From: G963677915 sp963677915
GTDB taxonomy: Bacteria > Bacillota > Clostridia > Lachnospirales > Vallitaleaceae
NCBI GenBank assembly: GCA_963677915.2
Contig: CAXXGE010000022.1
Location: forward strand, 1 to 24,704
Reading direction: 5' to 3'
DNA length: 24,704 nucleotides
Shown here: positions 1-5,456 of the stretch, piece after piece
Layout of the letters: the number at the start of each line of letters is the position of its first letter
How positions within the stretch are numbered: position 1 is the stretch's first letter
Position numbers and translations under genes: made by a program
Notes under the pieces: generated by a model
What the model saw: only the letters and a program-made list of their open reading frames with translations
Databases searched by the model: none
What the model was told of the DNA's origin: nothing

Positions 1-671
1 CTTAATGAAGATCTAGTAAATTTATTTTAACTTTTTGGTCAAGAAGCAGAAAAATAAATTCCTTCTATGGATTTAGCTAAAAAAGCTTTAGAACATTTAG
101 CATTATCTAATTCAAATATTGATACGTTAAAAGAATCAATCAAAACATTAATTCCTTTAACTGATTATGCCAATTAAAAATCATAGGAGGCCTCATTAGA
201 TCCTAAAATCTTTATTTAAAATGCTAAAGATAGAATAGTTGAGATTCATGAACGTCTTGAAGAATCATTTAAATCTTCAAAAGAATTATTAAACGATTAG
301 TAATAAATTATTTAAAGCTTTTTAAAAAATCCAGATTTTATAGCAGAATCTGAAAATACTAATTAAAAAGGATTTTCTTTTAGAAATTTAATAACAGATC
401 ATATAGCATATACAGAAAATTTTACAAAAGCCAAAAGAACTACTGATTATACATATAAAATTGCTTTACTTTAACCAAAATTAAGTTTTAAAAATAAAAC
501 CTAATTCTAAATTAAAATTCTTTAATGTTATGAATGGTATTTTTTTAAAAATTAATATTATTCTAAAGTAAAGTTTATTTCTCTAGGATAGCTGTTGGTG
601 TATATTATAAAAAGAAAGCTGAATAATAAAATTATGATTTTAATATAGATAAACATTTTGGATGGAATATT
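1..671 (+). CDS. Partial ciliate-type protein gene with TAA/TAG read as Gln (two exons)
   Basis: Read in frame 1 from base 1, this stretch is open to 536 if TAA and TAG mean Gln; it holds 12 TAA and 2 TAG and no TGA. After a proposed intron (537-586) the frame continues from 587 with two more TAA codons to about 671, where bacterial DNA begins. Only one CAA and no CAG encode Gln, so UAR codons carry almost all glutamine. The product is rich in Lys, Glu, Leu and Asn and looks largely helical (for example residues reading DRIVEIHERLEESFKSSKEL). Both ends are missing. I do not recognise the family. Under the standard code the stretch is full of stops, and no bacterial ribosome site is seen. A ciliate nucleus is the best-known source of this code; diplomonads, oxymonads and some green algae are alternatives. 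That it is coding is well supported; the exact right end and the exon structure are inference. Confidence 0.72.
537..586 (+). other. Candidate 50-nt spliceosomal intron in the ciliate-type gene
   Basis: The segment begins GTATTTTT, ends TTTCTCTAG and is almost wholly A/T. Removing it joins TG (535-536) to G (587), making a Trp codon, and links frame 1 to the frame starting at 588, which reads IAVGVYYKKKAEQQNYDF with UAR as Gln. Without removal frame 1 runs on as poor low-complexity sequence. A shorter GT...AG pair, 568-586 (19 nt), also exists, but splicing it leads into a TGA soon after. The intron is inferred from frame restoration and splice dinucleotides only; a single-base assembly indel is the main alternative. 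Confidence 0.45.
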
Positions 672-1298
672 GCCGACGTCTCAACAATCCGCTTCAAATC
701 GCTAAGTCCTGATACGGAGGGTTCCGCAACTGCCAGTACCATGTCCGCGCCGCTAAGCGACGCGATGACCGGGCACCCGATGCCGGGTGACCCGTCAACA
801 ATAGCCAGATCCGTCACGGGCGCTGCATTCGTCATGCGCTTTTTCACCTCAGTAACCAGCTTGCCCGATGTACCGCTGCCCATGTTAAGCCTGGCTGTGG
901 AAAAAACACTTCCCTCATCACTGTAGAGCATCATCTTTCCTGCCGGTGCAGGCGCCATTGTTACAGCTCCCACAGGACAAACCAATTCACAGACGCCGCA
1001 TCCCTCGCATGAAAACGGATCCACTGCATATCCTCCGTCTTCGACGATTGCATCGAATCTGCAGCTGGCCTCGCACAGCCCGCAGCCTGTACACTTTTCA
1101 GAATCTATTGTCGACTTAGGCAAACCGTAGTAAGTATCTGTCTGCGGCTCGGTCCTCAGGGACATCAGCAGATGGAGGTTGGGCGCATCCACGTCACAGT
1201 CGGCATAAGCCTTGGCTTCAGCAAGACGGATAAACGAACTTGCTACCGTCGTCTTTCCTGTTCCTCCCTTGCCGCTAAGAAATGAGTAGCTGTCGCAT
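632..1298 (-). CDS. ParA/MinD-like ATPase with ferredoxin domain, second copy; frameshifted and 3'-truncated
   Basis: This is the downstream partner of the neighbouring ferredoxin-ATPase. An ATG at 1298 sits behind AGGAGGTGGG (1301-1310), but its frame hits TAG after seven codons. One extra A in the run at 1280-1282 (plus strand) explains this: without it the protein starts MRQLLILSGKGGTGKTT, an intact deviant Walker A. The continuous frame then carries a CDVDAPN motif and two 4Fe-4S clusters (C69, C72, C75, C79 and C97, C100, C103, C107 in corrected numbering), and ends in AVAEPSVSGLSDLKRIVET. A homologue would continue about 70 residues; here the frame runs into the ciliate DNA and stops at 632, so the last dozen or so residues are spurious. 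The family binds ATP as a dimer and is thought to handle iron-sulfur or metal cofactors; the exact substrate is unknown. An internal ATG at 1192 gives a longer-looking gene but lacks the P-loop, so it is not the true start. Confidence 0.8.
650..675. other. Junction between eukaryotic (ciliate-type) and bacterial DNA
   Basis: Left of this interval the sequence is AT-rich with reassigned stops; right of it the composition is balanced and a bacterial ATPase gene is coding on the minus strand. The eukaryotic frame still reads plausibly as DKHFGWNI up to about 671, while the bacterial frame reads plausibly as RIVETSAIF down to about 666, so the two overlap by a few bases and the breakpoint cannot be set exactly. 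No transposon end, target duplication or terminal repeat is visible. A misassembled or ligation-chimeric contig is the most likely cause. Confidence 0.7.
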
Positions 1299-2136
1299 GG
1301 CCCACCTCCTTTTCAATCCTGTCGATCAGGTCTTCAAAGAACACTTTCCACTTGTCGTCTTCACGCACGGCAATCCTTCCCTCTGCATTCAGCTTTCCAA
1401 GGTCCGCATCATAGGGGATCCTTCCCAATATGGAAACGCCATTATCCAGACAATAATCCTCTGCGGGATTCACTTCGCCGTGGCACTTGTTAAGCAACGC
1501 TCCGTGGGGTTTGCCGAACACCTGGACGAGTTCATGGACCATTGCAAGATTGTGGGCACCGAACGTCGTCGGTTCCGCAACAAGAAGACAGTAGTCCGCA
1601 TCCTTGATGCTGTCCATGACGATGCAGGCGCTTCCCGGAGGACAGTCCACGATTTCAAGGGCATCCGCCCCTCCGTCCATCGTGTCCAGAAGACGTTTGA
1701 TGATCGGCGTACCGGAAGGCTCCCCCATTTTAAGGATTCCCGAATGGACGCCTACCTCTTCAGACATGCCCCTTTGCACCTCACCCACTTTCTTGGGTCT
1801 TTCCGAGATTGCATTTTGAGGGCAGACAATTACACATCCTCCACATGCATGACATATGTCCTCGAACAGTTTCACCCGTCCGCCTACATACGCCATCGCA
1901 TTAAAATTGCAGAAGCCGACACAGGCTCTGCAACCATTGCACAGCGCCGCATCCACTTGGGGCAACGGCACCGTAACCGCTTCTCCGGTCACGCCTTCAG
2001 GTTTGAAAAAGAGGGCACCGTTGGGCTCCTCCACATCGCAGTCATAATAAACCGCTTTTCCGGCGGCAGCAGCCAGGTTGACAGAGGTCAGGGTCTTTCC
2101 CGTCCCGCCTTTGCCGCTCAGCACCGCAATTCTCAT
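1243..2136 (-). CDS. ParA/MinD-like ATPase with inserted 2x[4Fe-4S] ferredoxin domain
   Basis: Soluble P-loop ATPase of the MinD/Mrp/NifH-like group with a ferredoxin insert. From the ATG at 2136 (GGAGG eight bases upstream) it begins MRIAVLSGKGGTGKT, the deviant Walker A with signature lysine. CDVEEPNG follows at about 33-40, then two CxxCxxCxxxC clusters (C66, C69, C72, C76 and C95, C98, C101, C105), then a Walker B-like region with DCPPGSACIV. Such proteins usually occur in tandem pairs with a NifX/NifB-type protein, as here, and are likely cofactor carriers or redox-linked switches; that role is inferred. The start is one base after the stop of the upstream gene. As sequenced the frame ends at 1243, but if the extra base near 1281 is an error the stop is TAG at 1275, giving about 286 residues and a small overlap with the next ATG, which is the usual arrangement. 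Confidence 0.88.
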   Translation of the reverse strand: MRIAVLSGKGGTGKTLTSVNLAAAAGKAVYYDCDVEEPNGALFFKPEGVTGEAVTVPLPQVDAALCNGCRACVGFCNFNAMAYVGGRVKLFEDICHACGGCVIVCPQNAISERPKKVGEVQRGMSEEVGVHSGILKMGEPSGTPIIKRLLDTMDGGADALEIVDCPPGSACIVMDSIKDADYCLLVAEPTTFGAHNLAMVHELVQVFGKPHGALLNKCHGEVNPAEDYCLDNGVSILGRIPYDADLGKLNAEGRIAVREDDKWKVFFEDLIDRIEKEVGHATATHFLAAREEQERRR

Positions 2137-2137
2137 T

Positions 2138-2503
2138 CTACTGACCTCCGTGCTTGTGAAAACCTTCGTGGACTTCCTTAAGAAGCTGTAAAGACCCATC
2201 AACCAGGGCTCTCAGGTTTTCCGCTATATCAGTCCCCTGCGACTTATAGATGCGAATCTGCGCATCGTCAAGCACGTCTGCCGCATTCTGTCCCAGACGC
2301 GGTGTAATCACGACGTTCACGCCATTGTCTGCAAGCATCTGTGATGCCTTGATTCCCGCACCGCCTTGGCTGGCTGCTGCGCTGTTGTCCATAAATTCCG
2401 ATTTTTCAGTTTCAGTGTTGTACAGCATGAAAAAAGGCGTCCTTCCAAAAGAAAAACCTATCTCTTCGCTCTTGCTGTTGTCAACCGGTATTGCTACTAT
2501 CAT
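2138..2503 (-). CDS. NifX/NifB-type dinitrogenase iron-molybdenum cofactor biosynthesis family protein
   Basis: A 121-residue cytosolic protein of the Fe-Mo cofactor biosynthesis family (NifX, NifB C-terminal and orange-protein-like). It starts MIVAIPVDN at 2503 behind AAAGGAGGAG, has the conserved early segment with GFSFGRTPFF, a central NSAAASQGGAGIKASQML segment, and NVVITPRLGQNAADVL, matching the family fold that cradles metal clusters. The tail ends HEGFHKHGGQ, with three histidines that could contribute metal ligands. The ATG overlaps the TGA of the DUF134 gene (ATGA), implying translational coupling, and the stop is one base from the next ATPase start. No nitrogenase genes are in view, and in anaerobes this family usually has other, poorly defined metal-cofactor roles. 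Family assignment is strong; function is open. Confidence 0.9.
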   Translation of the reverse strand: MIVAIPVDNSKSEEIGFSFGRTPFFMLYNTETEKSEFMDNSAAASQGGAGIKASQMLADNGVNVVITPRLGQNAADVLDDAQIRIYKSQGTDIAENLRALVDGSLQLLKEVHEGFHKHGGQ

Positions 2504-2871
2504 CCATTCTCCTCCTTTGAGATGCTCCCTTTTCTTCGCCGGCAGCCACTGCCTCTGTGGCATTCAGTCCCCTGTCCGCTGCAGATTTTATACTCTCCGC
2601 CTGCGATATGAAGCACTTTACCTTCAATAAGGGATTCGGCAAGTTTTCTCCTGGCTTCGGCATAAATGCCCTGCACGGTTGTTCTGGCGACATCCATCTG
2701 GTTGGCCGCCTCCTCCTGAGTGAATCCTTCCAAGTCAATCAGCCTGATTGTTTCGTATTCATCAACTGTCATGATCACCGTTTCGCCGCCACTGCCTACA
2801 ACGCCTATCGGTCCATATTCATTGTTTTCAGGCATGCAACAGACTTTTCTCCATTTTCTCGGTCTTGGCAT
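2500..2871 (-). CDS. DUF134 family helix-turn-helix protein, probable operon regulator
   Basis: The product opens MPRPRKWRKVCCMPENN, the hallmark N-terminus of DUF134 proteins, and holds a sigma-region-4-like helix-turn-helix at about residues 50-75 (FTQEEAANQMDVARTTVQGIY). Cysteines lie at 11, 12, 97, 104 and 110, the last three in a Gly/Cys-rich tail, so metal or iron-sulfur binding is possible but unproven. I chose the ATG at 2871, 8 bases after GGAG; another in-frame ATG at 2877 is too close to that site. It is first in an operon with the NifX-type protein and two ferredoxin-ATPases, and two near-identical palindromes flank its promoter, suggesting autoregulation. DNA binding is inferred from the fold and the context. 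About 123 residues, a normal family length. Confidence 0.87.
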   Translation of the reverse strand: MPRPRKWRKVCCMPENNEYGPIGVVGSGGETVIMTVDEYETIRLIDLEGFTQEEAANQMDVARTTVQGIYAEARRKLAESLIEGKVLHIAGGEYKICSGQGTECHRGSGCRRRKGSISKEENG

Positions 2872-2893
2872 AGACATATCTCCTTCCCTTTTC

Positions 2894-2943
2894 TGACATA
2901 TGTCGCCTATAATCATATTATACATAATTAATGACATATGTCA
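2894..2943. promoter_or_regulatory. Paired palindromic operators flanking the DUF134 promoter
   Basis: TGACATATGTCA at 2932-2943 is a perfect 12-base palindrome overlapping the -35 box. TGACATATGTCG at 2894-2905 repeats it with one mismatch just downstream of the expected transcription start. Their starts are 38 bases apart. This is the geometry of a repressor that binds both sides of a promoter. The likely binder is the DUF134 product itself, which is inference. Confidence 0.65.
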
Positions 2944-2944
2944 A
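2917..2944 (-). promoter_or_regulatory. Sigma-A-type promoter of the DUF134 operon
   Basis: On the minus strand TTGACA (2944-2939) is followed by a 16-base spacer and TATAAT (2922-2917). Both hexamers are consensus. Transcription would start near 2910, about 40 bases ahead of the DUF134 start codon. The -35 box lies inside one of the two palindromes. Confidence 0.75.
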
Positions 2945-2952
2945 TAACAAAT

Positions 2953-2979
2953 AGTTTAAAACCCTGCATTAGCAGGGTT
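2953..2979 (-). terminator. Hairpin terminator after nrdR
   Basis: AACCCTGC (2960-2967) and GCAGGGTT (2972-2979) form a perfect 8-bp stem with a 4-base loop, 7 bases past the nrdR stop on the minus strand. The following T-tract is short (TTTTAAACTATTT), so termination may be partial. It separates the division cluster from the DUF134 operon. Confidence 0.6.
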
Positions 2980-2985
2980 CAATAA

Positions 2986-3444
2986 TCACGTCTTCTTTTT
3001 TATCAAGCTCTGAAGCTCGTCCATGAAGGTATTGACATCCCTAAATTCTCTGTAGATGGATGCAAACCTGACATAAGCAACTTCATTCAGCTCCTTAAGT
3101 TTCTCCATCACAAGATTGCCAATGTACGTACTGGGAATCTCTTTCTGCATGGAATTGAACAGCGTGTTTTCGATATCGTCAATCAGATTCTCTATTTCCT
3201 GCATGGAAACGGGCAGCTTGTGACAGGAACGCATAAGCCCCGCCTGGATTTTTTCACGGGAATACTGTTCCCGGGTATTATCCTTCTTCACTATCATAAG
3301 CGGTGTGCTTTCAATCACTTCATAGGTAGTAAACCGCCTGCCGCATTCATCACACTGTCTTCTGCGCCTGATGGCATTGTTCTCCTCGGAAGGCCTGGAA
3401 TCTATGACCTTCTGGCTTTCATTTCCGCAAAACGGACACTTCAT
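2986..3444 (-). CDS. nrdR: Transcriptional repressor NrdR
   Basis: Full-length NrdR (152 residues), the zinc-ribbon and ATP-cone repressor of ribonucleotide reductase genes. The zinc ribbon is C3-PF-C6 and C31-DE-C34, with the basic stretch NAIRRRRQ between, followed by RRFTTYEVIE and an ATP-cone domain from about residue 48 (LMIVKKDNTREQYSREKI). It senses dATP/ATP and binds NrdR boxes at nrd promoters; no nrd gene or box is seen here. ATG at 3444 follows AAGGAGGAACGGG. It lies 21 bases after the ftsZ stop, so the two are almost certainly co-transcribed. Confidence 0.97.
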   Translation of the reverse strand: MKCPFCGNESQKVIDSRPSEENNAIRRRRQCDECGRRFTTYEVIESTPLMIVKKDNTREQYSREKIQAGLMRSCHKLPVSMQEIENLIDDIENTLFNSMQKEIPSTYIGNLVMEKLKELNEVAYVRFASIYREFRDVNTFMDELQSLIKKKT

Positions 3445-3465
3445 CCCGTTCCTCCTTATACGTTA

Positions 3466-4626
3466 CTATCTGTTGCGACGTTGTAGGAAAGTAGGAATCT
3501 CAATCGGCTTGTCATCAGTAGAAATCAGTACCGGCACTTCTTCCTTTTCAGTTTCAGTTTCCATTCCAGCTGCAACCTCTTCCGTGCTTTCTTCCGGATT
3601 TTCCTCGGCTTCAGTCTCTGAAGCAGTCTCTTCTGCTGCGTTCGGCTTCTGTACATTCGTGATGCTGTCCCCGCCTTCAAAACCTGTGGCGATGACCGTA
3701 ACAATAATCTCATCATCCAGTGAGTCGTCGATGCTTTGACCATAAATAACACCTGCACCGTTGCCTGCTTCGTTCTGGATAAGGGAAATGGCGTCATTGG
3801 CATCGAACATCGACATGTTGCTGTCTCCGCTGATGTTGATAAGCATCTGTCTGGCACCGGCAATCGTCGTCTCAAGCAGCGGACTTGAAATAGCAAGTCT
3901 TGCCGCCTCTTCCGCCTTGTTGTCGCCTTTGGCACGCCCAACACCGATATGGGCCAGTCCCTGATCCATCATCACGGTTGCCACATCCGCAAAGTCCAGA
4001 TTGATGATTCCCGGTGTGTAGATAAGATCGGAAATGCCAGTGACGCCTTGTTGAAGCACTTCGTCCGCCTTCTTGAACGCGTCGCGCATCGTGGTTCTGC
4101 GTTCGATGACCGACAGCAGCTTCTGGTTAGGTATGACGATAAGGGTATCTACAAACTTCTTCAGTTCGACAATACCCTGGTTGGCATTATGCATTCTGCT
4201 GTGCCCTTCAAATTCGAAAGGCTTTGTTACGACACCTACAGTCAGAATATTCATTTCCTTGGCGATACTGGCGATGACAGGCGCTGCGCCTGTACCGGTT
4301 CCACCGCCCATGCCGGCAGTTATAAACACCATATCATGGCCTTTGATGATATTGGAAAGCTCTTCTTTGCTTTCTTCTGCGGCTTTCAGTCCGATTTCAG
4401 GCTTGGCACCCGCACCAAGTCCTCTTGTCAGTTTTTCCCCGATCTGCACTTTCATCGTTGCATTGGAATTGGCAAGCGCCTGCACATCCGTATTGACAGC
4501 AATGAACTCGATGCCGTTCACATTGTCCTCTATCATTCTATTGACCGCATTGTTACCGCCGCCACCTACACCGATGACGACCAACTTGGCCTTTGTATTG
4601 TTCTCGGTTGTTTTAATCTCCAACAA
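3466..4626 (-). CDS. ftsZ: Cell division protein FtsZ
   Basis: Tubulin-like GTPase that forms the Z ring. The N-terminal nucleotide loop reads VIGVGGGGNNAVNRM, the tubulin signature GGGTGTG is at about 107-113, and the T7 catalytic loop NLDFAD at about 209-214. An acidic, low-complexity linker (about 315-370, rich in E, T and A) leads to the C-terminal peptide DKPIEIPTFLQRRNR, the docking site for FtsZ partners. The start is TTG at 4626 (a second TTG follows), 7 bases after AGGAGG; no ATG exists upstream of the conserved GTPase core, so a non-ATG start is required. It lies 74 bases after ftsQ with a promoter-like sequence between, so it can be expressed apart from the upstream cluster. No ftsA lies beside it. 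Confidence 0.98.
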   Translation of the reverse strand: MLEIKTTENNTKAKLVVIGVGGGGNNAVNRMIEDNVNGIEFIAVNTDVQALANSNATMKVQIGEKLTRGLGAGAKPEIGLKAAEESKEELSNIIKGHDMVFITAGMGGGTGTGAAPVIASIAKEMNILTVGVVTKPFEFEGHSRMHNANQGIVELKKFVDTLIVIPNQKLLSVIERRTTMRDAFKKADEVLQQGVTGISDLIYTPGIINLDFADVATVMMDQGLAHIGVGRAKGDNKAEEAARLAISSPLLETTIAGARQMLINISGDSNMSMFDANDAISLIQNEAGNGAGVIYGQSIDDSLDDEIIVTVIATGFEGGDSITNVQKPNAAEETASETEAEENPEESTEEVAAGMETETEKEEVPVLISTDDKPIEIPTFLQRRNR

Positions 4627-4661
4627 TTCTAATCCTCCTCACACTTTACAGCTTTATAACT

Positions 4662-4690
4662 ATAATATAGTTTTTTCATTGTTAAGGCAA
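4662..4690 (-). promoter_or_regulatory. Candidate sigma-A promoter for ftsZ
   Basis: On the minus strand TTGCCT (4690-4685), a 17-base spacer and TATTAT (4667-4662) lie in the 74-base gap between ftsQ and ftsZ, about 36 bases before the TTG start. The gap is long compared with the overlapping genes upstream, which fits an internal promoter. Confidence 0.5.
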
Positions 4691-4700
4691 CCTGTATTTG

Positions 4701-5456
4701 TCAGTTGCTGTTAAATTTTTTAAGTATCACACGTCCATCAGGATTTGTCAGATCCACATAGCCGTCGGTATCGTCACCGACCTGCGCGAGTATCTGCGAG
4801 GCTTTTTCTATCTTGCTTTCAAGTTGTTCCGAAGTGCCTAGAAAAAGCAGAAGCTTTCCATGCCCAAGAAGGATATCCGTCACTCCCGCATATCTGAAAT
4901 CTATGATATCAAGCTTCATGCTGTACTTGTTTTGAAGCTGATGCAGTGTCAAGAGCGTTCCCAGAACGCCGTCTTTCACTGCCAGCGGCTCACCATCGAC
5001 AAAGCTTTCCACCGTGATGCCTTTGATCAATGGAACGCCATCCTGGAGTTCATCCGTCGATGCGATGATATAGCCATCCTTGTCGATGCAGAGGTATTTC
5101 CCCATATAGCGGTAACCGCCGATAACATCCTTTTCAACCACATCAATTCTCACTTGATTGTAACTGACAAAAGAAATCTCAACCCTTTCCAGATAGGGAT
5201 GGTCCTCCAGCAGCTCCTTCCTGTTGAAATAGACCTGAAGAATATTTTCCTCCTCTTCAATACCGATCATTCCAACGACTTCTTCAGACGAATACCTTAC
5301 ATTGCCTACGACGATGATCTCTTTTATTCTAATGGCATTCTGCAGTATGAACAGCCCTGCTCCCAAAACGACGGCAATAGCAAGGAGCCACGGCAATAGA
5401 TTTCTTTTCTTAGCTTGTTTTTCCGAGTGCGCGTTAAAATCTACAATCTTAGCCAC
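4701..5456 (-). CDS. ftsQ: Cell division protein FtsQ/DivIB
   Basis: Single-pass membrane protein of the divisome that bridges FtsW/FtsI and FtsL. A short basic cytoplasmic N-terminus (KQAKKRN) precedes one membrane helix (NLLPWLLAIAVVLGAGLFIL), then a POTRA domain beginning IRIKEIIVVGNVRYSSEEVV, and an extracytoplasmic beta domain ending DGRVILKKFNSN. I chose the GTG at 5456 (VAKIVDFNAH), preceded by GGAAGG; it overlaps the end of ftsW by 8 bases. A longer frame to 5525 lies wholly inside ftsW and is unlikely. About 251 residues, usual for Bacillota DivIB. Confidence 0.9.
   Translation of the reverse strand: MAKIVDFNAHSEKQAKKRNLLPWLLAIAVVLGAGLFILQNAIRIKEIIVVGNVRYSSEEVVGMIGIEEEENILQVYFNRKELLEDHPYLERVEISFVSYNQVRIDVVEKDVIGGYRYMGKYLCIDKDGYIIASTDELQDGVPLIKGITVESFVDGEPLAVKDGVLGTLLTLHQLQNKYSMKLDIIDFRYAGVTDILLGHGKLLLFLGTSEQLESKIEKASQILAQVGDDTDGYVDLTNPDGRVILKKFNSN

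Noticed and set aside
568..586. A 19-nt micro-intron GTAAAG...CTAG
   Set aside because: Splicing it leads into a frame with an early TGA, whereas the 50-nt intron joins two good coding frames.
1..631. A decayed bacterial pseudogene or AT-rich intergenic island
   Set aside because: Stops in the coding frame are only TAA and TAG, never TGA, and codon use is consistent throughout; random decay would include TGA.
1..671. A stop-recoded phage fragment
   Set aside because: Known recoded phages reassign TAG or TGA; using both TAA and TAG as Gln, with a likely intron, points to a eukaryotic nucleus.
632..1192. A self-contained 186-residue ferredoxin protein starting at the ATG at 1192
   Set aside because: That ATG has no ribosome site, and the codons upstream in the same frame spell an intact Walker A loop; the true start is at 1298 with a frameshift.
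1282..2181. A 299-residue open frame on the plus strand opposite the first ferredoxin-ATPase gene
   Set aside because: It is the antisense of a clearly conserved gene, has no ribosome site and reads as His/Arg-rich nonsense.
4073..4714. A 213-residue plus-strand frame opposite ftsZ with hydrophobic runs
   Set aside because: Lies against the conserved FtsZ GTPase domain; the hydrophobic runs are the complement of conserved codons.
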